Assembly (NCBI GenBank): GCA_022567155.1
Contig: JADFHN010000003.1
Span: forward strand, 35,681 to 99,680
From: Bacteroidota bacterium
Lineage (GTDB): Bacteria; Bacteroidota; Bacteroidia; Cytophagales; Cyclobacteriaceae
Length of the DNA stretch: 64,000 bases
Direction of reading: 5' to 3'
Below are positions 18,350 to 27,152 of this stretch, in pieces. The stretch's first letter is position 1, and each line of letters starts with the position of its first letter. Made by a program: the position numbers and the translations under genes. The notes below the pieces were generated by a model, which was not told the origin of the DNA, made no database searches, and saw nothing but the letters and a program-made list of their open reading frames with translations.

Positions 18350-19780
18350 ATGATAAACAGCAATATCATGATTAACAGTTACAAATTTGCTATTTGGATA
18401 CTTATTGCCATGTTTTTTATTGGATGTTCTTCCGGCAAAAAATCATATAAACATGGAAATTATTACGACTCCGTGTTGAAATCCGTAAACCGGCTAAGGA
18501 AAAATCCAAATCATAAGAAATCCGGCCAGACCCTGAGAGAAGCCTACCCTTTTGCAGTTGAGTATTACGAAGACCGTGGAAATAAACTGATAGCCTCCAA
18601 CGACCCGAATAAATGGCGGGGTGTAGTAGATGCTTATACCAGGATAAATACAATGTATGAAGAAATACGCCGTGCTCCGGGAGCTCTCCGGGTTATTCCA
18701 AATCCGGTTGATTATTATTCACAATTGGAGAATGCAAAAAACAATGCTGCAAAGGAAAGTTATGCACATGGAGTAGAAGTGCTGGCTATCGGCACCCGCG
18801 AAAGCGCCAAAAAAGCCTATCGGTATTTTAAAACTGCTAATGAGTTCGTGCGCGGATATAAAGACGTTGTGGACAAAATGGATGAAGCACTATGGTTAGC
18901 TACTCTGAAGGTAGTGGTGGAACCTATTCCTGTTGCTGCGCGCAATCTGGAAGTTAGTTCGGAGTTTTTCGAGAATAAGTTTAATGAATACGTGCACAGC
19001 GCTAACATCAATGAATTCGTGAGGTTTTTTACGGTAGATGAAGCGATGTCAGCCAATCTGGAACATCCGGATCACATCATCACATTAAGCTTTGATGAAT
19101 TTCAGGTAGGTCAGATTTATTTCAAGGAAAAGGAAGTTCTCGCCACTAAAGACAGTGTTGTAGTGGCTACCATTTATCGGAATACGGGTACCACCGGAAC
19201 CGGAAACAATAATAACAACAACCAAAATAATGATAATACCAATACAGGTGATCAGAAAATAACGGTTTGCCATAATCCTCCGGGAAATCCTGACAATAGA
19301 AAAACATTGCAGGTAAGTGTTGCGGCATTGCAAGCTCATCTTGACCACGGCGACCGCATTGGGCTATGCGATGGTAATTCCATCACCACAACGTCAGGTG
19401 CCAATGTGGTTTCCTATACAAATACACGCCCAGAGGGTGTTAGTAACCAGGTACAGGAAGAAAAAATTTATGCTACCGTTAAAGCCACTGTCTTTATATA
19501 TACTAAAACCATAACCTCAAACGGTGTGCTGGATTTCCGTATCATTGATGCGGTAAGCAATTCGGTAATTTCACAGGAAAAACTGCCGGGTGAGTTTATC
19601 TGGCAGACACAATGGGCTACCTTCAATGGTGACGAGCGTGCATTGACCAAAGAGCAGCTTAAGCTTTCAAAACTCAAGGAAGCCCCACCTCCTTCACCAC
19701 AAACTCTTTTTGTGGAATTTACGAAACCCATATTTGATCAGATGACCCGTAAGGTTCGCGATTTCTATAGAAACTACTAA
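18350..19780 (+). CDS. lipoprotein with an inserted CHxPPGNP...HLDHGD module
   Basis: A 476-residue protein with a lipoprotein signal and lipobox FIGC near residue 25. A second ATG at 18368 gives the same signal and is an equally good start. The first 270 residues and the last 110 look like one continuous envelope protein. Between them is an Asn/Gly/Thr-rich linker, then KITVCHNPPGNPDNRKTLQV and SVAALQAHLDHGDRIGLC. This compact Cys/His module, seen as an add-on in many secreted Bacteroidota proteins, could bind metal. The function of host protein and module is unknown. It lies 73 bp after the LETM1-related gene and may be co-transcribed with it. Confidence 0.75.
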   Translation: MINSNIMINSYKFAIWILIAMFFIGCSSGKKSYKHGNYYDSVLKSVNRLRKNPNHKKSGQTLREAYPFAVEYYEDRGNKLIASNDPNKWRGVVDAYTRINTMYEEIRRAPGALRVIPNPVDYYSQLENAKNNAAKESYAHGVEVLAIGTRESAKKAYRYFKTANEFVRGYKDVVDKMDEALWLATLKVVVEPIPVAARNLEVSSEFFENKFNEYVHSANINEFVRFFTVDEAMSANLEHPDHIITLSFDEFQVGQIYFKEKEVLATKDSVVVATIYRNTGTTGTGNNNNNNQNNDNTNTGDQKITVCHNPPGNPDNRKTLQVSVAALQAHLDHGDRIGLCDGNSITTTSGANVVSYTNTRPEGVSNQVQEEKIYATVKATVFIYTKTITSNGVLDFRIIDAVSNSVISQEKLPGEFIWQTQWATFNGDERALTKEQLKLSKLKEAPPPSPQTLFVEFTKPIFDQMTRKVRDFYRNY

Positions 19781-19835
19781 TTACGTACGCTTTTAACACC
19801 AACGAATAAATAAGGGTTATTTTGTTGCTCATCAT

Positions 19836-19870
19836 TTCCATGTTATGATAAATTCCATGATAACATGGAA
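19836..19870. terminator. hairpin downstream of the lipoprotein gene
   Basis: TTCCATGTTAT and ATAACATGGAA form an 11-bp perfect inverted repeat around a 13-nt loop, 56 bp after the stop codon. There is no U tract, so it could instead be a protein-binding site or an RNA-stabilising hairpin. Confidence 0.4.
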
Positions 19871-19922
19871 TAGGTTGGCTATCGTCGTGGGGGAAAATGA
19901 ATCCGGGTTGCAGGTGGTTGCT

Positions 19923-19948
19923 TTTATATTTATATTTATATTTATATT
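19923..19948. repeat. TTTATA tandem microsatellite
   Basis: Four consecutive TTTATA units plus a partial one, about 50 bp upstream of the next gene's ATG (20000). Its place in the promoter region makes length-dependent expression possible. Confidence 0.7.
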
Positions 19949-19999
19949 GAAAACATAAACCGGAGAAATGGTTGTATTAGATATCTTCAACCCTGCAAT

Positions 20000-21037
20000 A
20001 TGCGCCTGATTTTATATACGCTGGTTTTGTATTTAGCACCTGTTTTTGCGCTTTTCGGGCAGAAATCATTTGAAGGATTTGAATTTTTTGGTGATGATTC
20101 CTCCATTATCGAATGTAAAATTACCTCCGACTTTAAATTTCTAAGAAAGGAAAAATATAAAAGTGCGTATCAGCCTGCAAGATTTACCATGTTTACAAGT
20201 GAGGGTGATTCCACAACTATCAATATTAAAATAAAAGCACGCGGGTTATTCAGGCGCAAACATTGTTTATTTCCTCCATTCAAAATCAAATTCAGTAAGG
20301 ATGATTTTGCCGGCTCTTCCGTGCAGGAATTTAATAAGCTAAAACTGGTAACGCATTGCAGGAGCCAGTCTGCCTATGCACAACGGGTGATTGAAGAATA
20401 CCTGATTTACAAAGCCTATGAGATGTTGACTGATTACAGCCTCAGAGTGCGGATGCTAAGGATCAATTATATTGATGAGGGCAGTAAATCTGATCCTGGT
20501 TGGAATTACGCATTTCTCATAGAAGATCCTGATCAGATGGCTGAAAGAAACAATGCCATTGAATTATCCATAAAAAACCTGCATCCGGAGCACACCGACC
20601 GTATAGTATCTACAATTATGCCTGTATTTCAATACATGATAGGCAACACAGACTGGTCGGTGCATGCACAGCATAATATCAAATTAATTAAAATAAACGA
20701 TCCTTCTAAATATTTTTCTATAACGGTTCCTTATGATTTTGATTATTGCGGCCTTCTTAATGCTCCTTATGCCATACCACCTGAAAAGTTGAATATAGAA
20801 AAAGTTACTGAAAGGGTTTACCGTGGATTTTGCCGAACCGATGAAGAGTTTCAAAAGGTATTCGATATGTTTTTAGCGCATAAAGAAGAGATCCTGAGTC
20901 TATTTCAAAACAATGACCTGCTGACCGACAAAAATAAAAGAATTTGTCTGGAATATATGAAAGAATTCTTCAGTATCATTGAAAATGAAAAACTTGTTAA
21001 AAGAACCATTTTAAGTCAATGCCGGACGGATAGCTGA
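20000..21037 (+). CDS. exported protein, possibly CotH kinase-like
   Basis: A 345-residue protein with a signal peptide (about 1-20, FALFGQK). Residues about 70-100 (IKIKARGLFRRKHCLFPPFKI) and a C-terminal TVPYDFDYCGLLNAPYAIP segment recall CotH-type spore-coat kinases, where an R-G-x-S region and a late Asp motif bind ATP and metal. The match is by eye and weak: the canonical N-x-D-D motif is not clear. The gene stands alone, preceded by a TTTATA microsatellite and followed by mobile-element debris. Confidence 0.55.
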   Translation: MRLILYTLVLYLAPVFALFGQKSFEGFEFFGDDSSIIECKITSDFKFLRKEKYKSAYQPARFTMFTSEGDSTTINIKIKARGLFRRKHCLFPPFKIKFSKDDFAGSSVQEFNKLKLVTHCRSQSAYAQRVIEEYLIYKAYEMLTDYSLRVRMLRINYIDEGSKSDPGWNYAFLIEDPDQMAERNNAIELSIKNLHPEHTDRIVSTIMPVFQYMIGNTDWSVHAQHNIKLIKINDPSKYFSITVPYDFDYCGLLNAPYAIPPEKLNIEKVTERVYRGFCRTDEEFQKVFDMFLAHKEEILSLFQNNDLLTDKNKRICLEYMKEFFSIIENEKLVKRTILSQCRTDS

Positions 21038-21345
21038 GCTGATCCCCTCTTCACAAGAATCATCTTCAGGCTTGCAGCACTCTATTCCATTAATCCTTAA
21101 AATGCCAAATCATTGAACCTAACAGGGGTCAAAATTACGAAGCATGGTGTTGGCCACCGGTCATCTTCTTGCGTCAGTGGTTATTAATTCAAAAGCTTTT
21201 GACATAACATTGCGTCCAACAACAGGTTATAATTATAGTACTAAAGTTTCGCACCTCCAATTGCAGCCCATTTAGCGGGGTTGAGGTGCCTCTATTTGCT
21301 ATAACATTTTTTATTTTGCCGGCCGGCAGGCGGGCATTTCTGGCA

Positions 21346-21833
21346 TTAAGCAGCAATCTTGCCAATATCTTTATTACCCAATATACTATTGAGGTATTCA
21401 GCAGCCTTCTCATCATTGAACAACTTTTTGATGATATCATCATAGTCAATTCCATCAAATACTGTTTCTATTATCTTGACCAATTCAAGGAACAAGCCCC
21501 AAAGCCGCTCATTGAGCCGGTATAGAATGATATCTTCTTCCCGCCAAGCGGGATAGCGCCCCTTTACTTTCATAATGGTCAAAGCGGAACCTCAAGGTCA
21601 ATATCAGGTGCTGCACCATTGTTATGGTCAGGTCGGTTATCTAGTGCATCAAAGTCGTTAGACTGACACCTGCCCAGTCCCAACAATTGCTTCGATTCTT
21701 TTAAAAAATACCTCTATTGTCCATCTAGTCTGATAGATTTCTATCATCTGAATAAAGGACAAACCCGGATTGGTTGTAATAAAAACTTTCCATTTGCCGT
21801 TCTTCCCCTGACGGCTGAAAAACAGTTTGATCT
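21346..21833 (-). pseudogene. IS4-like (DDE_Tnp_1) transposase C-terminal remnant
   Basis: Minus-strand translation in changing frames gives the end of an IS4-type transposase: IKLFFSRQGKNGKWKVFITT, IYQTRWTIEVFFK (the conserved Y-R-W-x-I-E-x-F-F block), QSNDFDA, then after a frame change ITDLTITMVQHLILTLRFRF, and finally NERLWGLFLELVKIIETVFD. The N-terminal part and the left end are missing. The upstream end merges in frame with the lipoate-ligase gene. The sequence ACTAAAGTTTCGCACCTCC near 21239-21257 may be the relic of an IS end. Confidence 0.65.
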
Positions 21834-22350
21834 TCTTTGATTTCCATTCCACAATGGCCTGTTTATAATAGAAACCAAAAAGGAAGTTACCGGTTACAAC
21901 TTCAGCGTCATCAATCGTACCTGCTCCTGTCCCCGCAATCTTTTTACCATCAACATGAACATCGTTGACTGGATGGTAATACGCATCAATTCCAAAGAAC
22001 TTGTAGGTTTCAACCAATGGTTTAATAAATAATTGAAAGCGGTGATCTGATCTTGCAGGCAATACGCCCTTCTGAAATATCCACTGCACAAACAACTGCC
22101 CCTCAACGATATACACTGTCCCTCCACCTGTTTCTCTGCGTATTACAGGAATATGATTTTTCTGACAGTAATCAAGATTCAATTCCAGAGCCGCATCCTG
22201 AAAAAACCCAATACACATGTACCTGCTTTGTGGTGTTACCAGCACAATTGTATCAGGCGTGTCAGGTGTTTGCACGTAACTCAATCCATGATAAAGGGTC
22301 TGCGACCTTACAAATGACACAGTCCCCGCATCGATTAACCTCACAGCCAT
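21658..22350 (-). pseudogene. lplA: lipoate-protein ligase truncated by, and fused in frame to, a transposase fragment
   Basis: Residues 1-160 are a standard lipoate/biotin ligase N-terminal domain: RRETGGG at 71-77, the catalytic-type lysine motif KKIAGTG at 136-142, and the family's VVTGNFLFGF. From about residue 161 the frame continues without a stop into IS4-type transposase sequence and ends at 230. The C-terminal accessory part of the ligase is lost. The adenylation core might still fold, so a residual product is not impossible. The gene starts 31 bp after dsrE, at the end of the arsR-tusA-dsrE run, which suggests it once attached lipoate to a sulfur-carrier protein or another lipoyl domain. 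Confidence 0.75.
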
Positions 22351-22381
22351 ACCATATCAGCCCGGCAATCCGGGGTATATA

Positions 22382-22894
22382 TTAAATAAACAAACTCACA
22401 TTTGCATCTGCTGCGAATTCCAGATAGGTTGCAGCTCCCGCAATTTCAGCCTCCTCAATAAATTCCTCCCTCTTGAATCCGAATACGTCCATAGTCATCT
22501 GACAACCAATCATTCTGACATTCATGTCAATTGACATATCCCGTAACTCCTCTATAGAGGCCACTCCCTTGTTTTTAAAAGTCTTTTTCATCAGACTTGT
22601 AGCCATCGATTCGAATCCGGGAATGTTATTTGCAATCAAATTCGGAATCGGCCAGTTGAAATTCTGAAATCCTTCAGGTCCAAAAGGCATTTTCATTGGC
22701 ATTGCTGGATTGCTGCCTGGTGAAATTGTTGCTTTAAAATCTTTTTTCAGCAACAGCAACCCGTAAAAAGTGAAAAATATCCCCACTTCCCAATCCATCG
22801 AAGCTGCAGCAGTAGCCAAAATAAATGGCGGATAGGCCCAGTCCAGGGTTCCGCGACTGGATATCAATGCAAGTTTGCGTTTTCCATTTTCCAT
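22382..22894 (-). CDS. DsrE2-type sulfur-carrier / sulfurtransferase-like protein
   Basis: A 170-residue DsrE/DsrF/DrsH-fold protein. LALISSRGTLDWAYPPFILA at the start is the nucleotide-fold-like entry. Cys131 in MIGCQMTMDVFG is the likely persulfide-bearing cysteine, and the end GAATYLEFAADANVSLFI is the family's C-terminus. The central Pro/Met-rich loop and hydrophobic segment GIFFTFYGLLLL fit DsrE2-type proteins, which may be membrane-associated. It lies 11 bp after tusA. TusA-DsrE pairs pass sulfane sulfur between carriers in the cytoplasm. Confidence 0.85.
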   Translation of the reverse strand: MENGKRKLALISSRGTLDWAYPPFILATAAASMDWEVGIFFTFYGLLLLKKDFKATISPGSNPAMPMKMPFGPEGFQNFNWPIPNLIANNIPGFESMATSLMKKTFKNKGVASIEELRDMSIDMNVRMIGCQMTMDVFGFKREEFIEEAEIAGAATYLEFAADANVSLFI

Positions 22895-22905
22895 AACATA
22901 TAGTT

Positions 22906-23145
22906 CTAATGTGTTTTCCTGATTAAAAAACGAAATGTCTCTCCTTCATCATGTGATTCAAGAAGTTCATGCTGCGTTTGCCTTGCCCAGGCTTCCATAT
23001 CCGGCATGGCACCCGAATCGGTGGAAATCATCTCAAGGATTTCTCCTACCTCTATTTCCGTGATTGCTTTTTTGGTTTTTACTATCGGTATCGGGCAAAG
23101 CGTACCCGAACAATCCAGTGTTTTAACAACTTTAAGGTCATTCAT
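22906..23145 (-). CDS. tusA: TusA-family sulfurtransferase
   Basis: A 79-residue cytoplasmic sulfur-relay protein. It begins DLKVVKTLDCSGTLCPIPIV. Cys17 in CPIP is the conserved persulfide-forming residue; a second cysteine lies at 12. The alpha/beta TusA/SirA fold ends in FRFLIRK. It is followed closely by dsrE2 and then the broken lipoate ligase, with an ArsR-type gene 52 bp upstream. The context points to sulfane-sulfur delivery rather than to the tRNA-thiolation role of E. coli TusA. Confidence 0.92.
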   Translation of the reverse strand: MNDLKVVKTLDCSGTLCPIPIVKTKKAITEIEVGEILEMISTDSGAMPDMEAWARQTQHELLESHDEGETFRFLIRKTH

Positions 23146-23197
23146 TTTGTTGGAAATTAATTTACTACTAGATAAACAGGTTTATGATCGATATAGT

Positions 23198-23470
23198 TTA
23201 AATATTACAATTATAAATACAGTCAAAAACTTTTGTGATTTCTTTAAGCGCCAGTTTGTAATAAATATTCCTCCCCTGCCTCAACGATTCGATGATTCCT
23301 ATGTTTTTCATTTTCTTCAGATGAAGTGAGAGTAACGAAGGTTCTATTTTAACTTCATTTAATATTTCGCCTACAGAATACGATTTGCCGTCTTCTAGCA
23401 ATTCGGGAATTTCAAGCCTGACCGGGTATGCAAGACCTCCGAATATCTCAGCTACTTTGCCGAGTTTCAT
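23198..23470 (-). CDS. ArsR-family winged-helix regulator
   Basis: A 90-residue helix-turn-helix protein from the ATG at 23470; an in-frame GTG at 23500 would add 10 basic residues. LGKVAEIFGGLAYPVRLEIP is the typical first helix pair, VGEILNEVKIEPSLLSLHLK the recognition helix, and GIIESLRQGRNIYYKL the wing. The C-terminal CIYNCNI carries two cysteines three residues apart, which might sense persulfide or metal. Placed first in the arsR-tusA-dsrE-lplA run, it probably controls that run. Repeated ACTTGAA half-sites near 23550-23570 upstream could be its operator. Confidence 0.85.
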   Translation of the reverse strand: MKLGKVAEIFGGLAYPVRLEIPELLEDGKSYSVGEILNEVKIEPSLLSLHLKKMKNIGIIESLRQGRNIYYKLALKEITKVFDCIYNCNI

Positions 23471-23790
23471 CGGGCTTATTCTTCTTTTTATTGCTCCCAC
23501 CTTAAGATATTATTTTGAAAACTGAGTTACAGTAAATAAATAATTTTACAATAGTTCAAGTATTCAAGTGTTGATTTTTTAAATAACTTATTTTGCACAA
23601 TAAATGCCCTGATAAATGATATTCAGAAAATGAAATTGTTGTGCTTGTATGGCAAGATTTTACAGGCACAAAGGCAGGCTTACGTTTCCCGATCCCGATA
23701 GCTATCAGGGATCAGGGACCAGCGCCAAGACTTGCGTCAGGGAGAATTCATTGCCAGCTTTATCCGGTTAATCCCCGAAATAAGTATACC

Positions 23791-24069
23791 GTCATTACCC
23801 TGTCTGCCTGTCCACCTTCACTTCGTTTGCGTCTGCGCCGAAGTCGGCTACGACGCAGGAGCACGGCGGACAAAGTCCGGTATGGTTTATCCTGGTAGGC
23901 CCGGGTAATCCCTAAAAAAACACTGTCATTACCCGGTTTCTTGTCTGCCGAAGCTTAAGCGTAGGCAGAATCCGGGTAATCCCCCTAACGAAACACTAAT
24001 TCCGGTTTGTTCTATACTGACTCAAACGAGGGGATTATCCGATATCGCTGTGCGATTCGGGTAATGACG
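23791..24069. repeat. cluster of REP-like palindromes (GTCATTACCCGG ... CCGGGTAATGAC)
   Basis: Three units are visible: 23791-23910, 23924-23980 and 24031-24069. Each has GTCATTACCC at one side and GGGTAAT(GAC) at the other, with inner hairpins. The second unit is nearly the reverse complement of 50347-50405, and the third resembles 27799-27838. The surrounding gap 23501-24170 contains no other gene I can support. Confidence 0.7.
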
Positions 24070-24171
24070 TTTGATTTGGAGATTGTATGACCCGTCCTGA
24101 AATTGGTTGACTCTTTTAACTTTAATATTAGCAATATTTGTTGCCATATTTTTTGTTAACATTAATTCAAA

Positions 24172-24315
24172 TCATATTTGCAATGCCACGATGAAGCGGA
24201 GGCAAGCTCTGCTTGTAATATCCAGTGATACCGAACGGATTGCACCCGCTTTACGAATGTCCTCATAAAGCCTTTTCAGAAACGGATCATCCAGGTATTG
24301 CCTGATTACAGACAT
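24172..24315 (-). pseudogene. 47-codon fragment resembling a radical SAM protein N-terminus
   Basis: The frame from ATG 24315 reads MSVIRQYLDDPFLKRLYEDI, then RKAGAIRSVSLDITSRACLR, and stops at 24172. SLDITSRxCxLR is how many radical SAM enzymes enter their CxxxCxxC cluster loop, but the second and third cysteines are absent and the frame ends at once. I read it as the leftover 5' end of a destroyed gene. Confidence 0.35.
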
Positions 24316-24370
24316 GATCTTTCGCTACTATTAAGGATAATATTTTTTTGTGGCCGGTAAAATTATACCG

Positions 24371-27094
24371 TCACTGCCTGACAAATCTAATGGGCAATAC
24401 AATGTTGTCAAAAGAGAGATATAAAATATAAACACCCATATTTAAACCTGAAACGTCAAGATTGTTTATCACACCAATAATTTTCTTCTTTACGTACACA
24501 AGCCTTCCCGAATTATCAATAATATGTATATCTAACTCTTTTTGAGCAAGTTGAGATAGGTCAATGAATAATGTATGCTGTACCGGATTCGGATAAATTC
24601 GAATCACAATATCGCTCAGATTTGTTTCGATAACTCCCGTTACGATATCCGCCATCGTTGTGGCTTCACCCGTACAACCTTCAATTGTTACTGTTAAAAC
24701 ATACTCACCCTTTTCATATACATTCACCATGCTATCTGTTGAGATTATACTCCCATCAAAAAGCCACTGATTTCCTGAGGTATGTTTTGAATTTAATATG
24801 GCATAATATCCCTGATACAAAACCTGTATTTCAGGCGTCGGTATTACACAGAAGGTATGCGTTACCGCGTTTGCAGAATCGTAAAACGCATTGCCATTCT
24901 GAGTTGCTTTAACAGACACAGTACCGGGGGAAAGGTTGATCAGGCTTGAATCAACAATTGTTGCGGTACCCCGGGTTATATCCAGGCCAACCTCAAGTTC
25001 TGAGGTAGCATAAAAAATTAAGGTTATTGAATCAACCGATTCGTTAAAATCCGGTATCGAATCAAACACTATTTCCTGCAGGGCCCTGCTTATATCTATC
25101 GTCTGATCAACTTCTTGCGCAGGATGGTAATTCATATCACCTCCCTGCCGGGCAATAACCGTAAGTGAACCTACTCCGGTTGCAATAAGCTTATTTCCTT
25201 CTGTGAGGGCAATATTTTCATTGCCGGATAAAAATGATACTTCCAGTCCCGAACTTGCATTTGCCACCAGAATAACGGTGTCTTTAAAACGTAAGGTTTG
25301 AATGGGCTCAAATGAAATGGTCTGATTTGCTTTTTCAATCACCACCATACGCACTACAGTATCAGGCAGGTAGTTTTGATTTCCTTCCTGGACCGCCGAC
25401 ACTTCAACATCTCCTGCACCTGAAATTACCGCTTCATTCACATTAATAATCTTAAGCACATTCTCATCAGCGCTAAAAAAGTTTACAGGCAAGCCCGAAG
25501 AGGATTCGGCAAATAATTCAAATGACGGGTCTCCAAATATTTTTGCCGGTATTTCGTCAAAGTCAACGACCTGTTCTGTTTTGCCAACTTCGACAGTCTG
25601 CGTGGATTGTGGCGCCGGATTATAATTTTCATCACCTGACTGATCCGCTGATATAACCACAGATCCTGCATTATGTATGGTAGCCATGCTACCCGACACC
25701 GAAATTATCTCCGGGTCGGAGGAAGTAAACACAACTTCCATTCCTGATGTAGCATCCGCTATCAACAAAAAAGGCGGATCGTTAAAACTTTTAGCCGGAA
25801 CCGGCTCAAATTCTATTGTTTGATCAGCTTTATCAACCGTTAAAATATGTGCGACCGGCGTGGCAGCATTGTAAAAGTAATCACCCTGCTGGTTGGCAGT
25901 GATAATGGCATTTCCTCCACCGATAATAGTGACTATACTGCCTGACACAGTTGCCACCGAGGGGTCTGAGCTTGTAAATATCAGTGGAAGCCCTGAATCT
26001 GAAGAAGCTGTTAGTTCAAAAGGCGGATCATTGAATTTCATAATCCCCGGTTCACTGAATGTGATCACCTGATCAAACTTGTCAGCTGCGGTTGATGTAA
26101 GCAAGCTGGCTCTGCGTGGTGCATTTTCGAGCACGATTGTCATTCGTTCCGTTTGTCCCGCGGAAAATATATTCACACAGGCGTCCCACGTATAGTCCAT
26201 GTAATTTTCCCACATTTCCCTCACCACACCGCTACAAGTTGGCCCTTGCACATCAGGGCAAAAATTGTTAGGGTCATCCTGATTAGGTGTGTCGTCAACA
26301 TAATCATCTTCCGTACAATTATCGCCTGATTCCTCCGGCCCCCAGAGGTGGTATAACCCTAACCAGTGACCTGTTTCATGGGTAGCAGTTCTTCCTTTTT
26401 CATACGGAGGGCTTAATTCACTGGTTCGTCCGAATACATTGTATCTGATAATAATACCGTCGGTTTCAGGTGGTGAATTTGGAGGAAGATCGTCAAAGGG
26501 CGCTTCCGGAAACTGTGCAGCGCCAAGAAGTCCGCCATTCAGATCGCACACCCAGATATTAAAATAATCATCAGGGTTCCAGAACGTGGCAGGTTGGATG
26601 ACAGAGGAAAAATAATCATAATCGTAAGGTGGTGCATCAAATTCCATGCTGTTTCGGTCAATACGATGAATGCCCGGTTCAGCAAGCATTTCACCTGCCT
26701 CATCTACCAGAGCCGGTAAAAAGTTAATGTTCATACTGCCTGCCACATCTATAAATTCTGCTGGAGTATTTACCGTATCGGCATTAAGCCGGTTAAAATC
26801 TTCGTTTAAAACTTCCAGTTGAGAAAGCACCTGCTCCAGACTGATGTTTGTTCCGGTACCCAACGATTCACCATCGTGTACGATATGTACGATTACAGGT
26901 ACATTAAACACCTGTTCTTCCACGGCAAGAGTGCGAAACCCTGCACGGCGTTCTTTTATCCTGTTTATCCAGGCATCGAAATCATCCGCGCTCACGTGTG
27001 TGTTTACCACACAACTCCTGCTCTGAGCCCGCATATTTCCTGAAGCCACCCAAAGGAACCCCCACAAAAAAATAAGAAGTGATCTATACAACAT
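24371..27094 (-). CDS. secreted M43 (pappalysin-type) metalloprotease with repeat domains and type IX sorting domain
   Basis: A 907-residue protein with a signal peptide at about 1-23 (GNMRAQS). The catalytic domain spans about 60-340, with the zinc site HETGHWLGLYH at 239-249 and a NYMDYTWDACVNIFSAGQ Met-turn-like segment. Five Ig-like repeats of about 80 residues follow, each holding QTIxFEPIPxKxFxDPPFxL and SSGLxVxFxSSDP. The C-terminal domain (about 825-907, IRIYPNPVQHTLFIDLSQ ... MGVYILYLSFD) is a Por/type IX secretion sorting domain. It should be exported through T9SS and act at or outside the cell surface. It stands alone between repeat-rich gaps. Confidence 0.92.
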   Translation of the reverse strand: MLYRSLLIFLWGFLWVASGNMRAQSRSCVVNTHVSADDFDAWINRIKERRAGFRTLAVEEQVFNVPVIVHIVHDGESLGTGTNISLEQVLSQLEVLNEDFNRLNADTVNTPAEFIDVAGSMNINFLPALVDEAGEMLAEPGIHRIDRNSMEFDAPPYDYDYFSSVIQPATFWNPDDYFNIWVCDLNGGLLGAAQFPEAPFDDLPPNSPPETDGIIIRYNVFGRTSELSPPYEKGRTATHETGHWLGLYHLWGPEESGDNCTEDDYVDDTPNQDDPNNFCPDVQGPTCSGVVREMWENYMDYTWDACVNIFSAGQTERMTIVLENAPRRASLLTSTAADKFDQVITFSEPGIMKFNDPPFELTASSDSGLPLIFTSSDPSVATVSGSIVTIIGGGNAIITANQQGDYFYNAATPVAHILTVDKADQTIEFEPVPAKSFNDPPFLLIADATSGMEVVFTSSDPEIISVSGSMATIHNAGSVVISADQSGDENYNPAPQSTQTVEVGKTEQVVDFDEIPAKIFGDPSFELFAESSSGLPVNFFSADENVLKIINVNEAVISGAGDVEVSAVQEGNQNYLPDTVVRMVVIEKANQTISFEPIQTLRFKDTVILVANASSGLEVSFLSGNENIALTEGNKLIATGVGSLTVIARQGGDMNYHPAQEVDQTIDISRALQEIVFDSIPDFNESVDSITLIFYATSELEVGLDITRGTATIVDSSLINLSPGTVSVKATQNGNAFYDSANAVTHTFCVIPTPEIQVLYQGYYAILNSKHTSGNQWLFDGSIISTDSMVNVYEKGEYVLTVTIEGCTGEATTMADIVTGVIETNLSDIVIRIYPNPVQHTLFIDLSQLAQKELDIHIIDNSGRLVYVKKKIIGVINNLDVSGLNMGVYILYLSFDNIVLPIRFVRQ

Positions 27095-27152
27095 ACCTAT
27101 CCACGGATTAATTTGAAATGGTTGCTTACAGGTAACCCCCCCCCGTTCAAAA

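Noticed and set aside
23791..24069. Possible CRISPR array
   Set aside because: The repeats are palindromic, of unequal length and spacing, and lack regular unique spacers; no cas gene is present.
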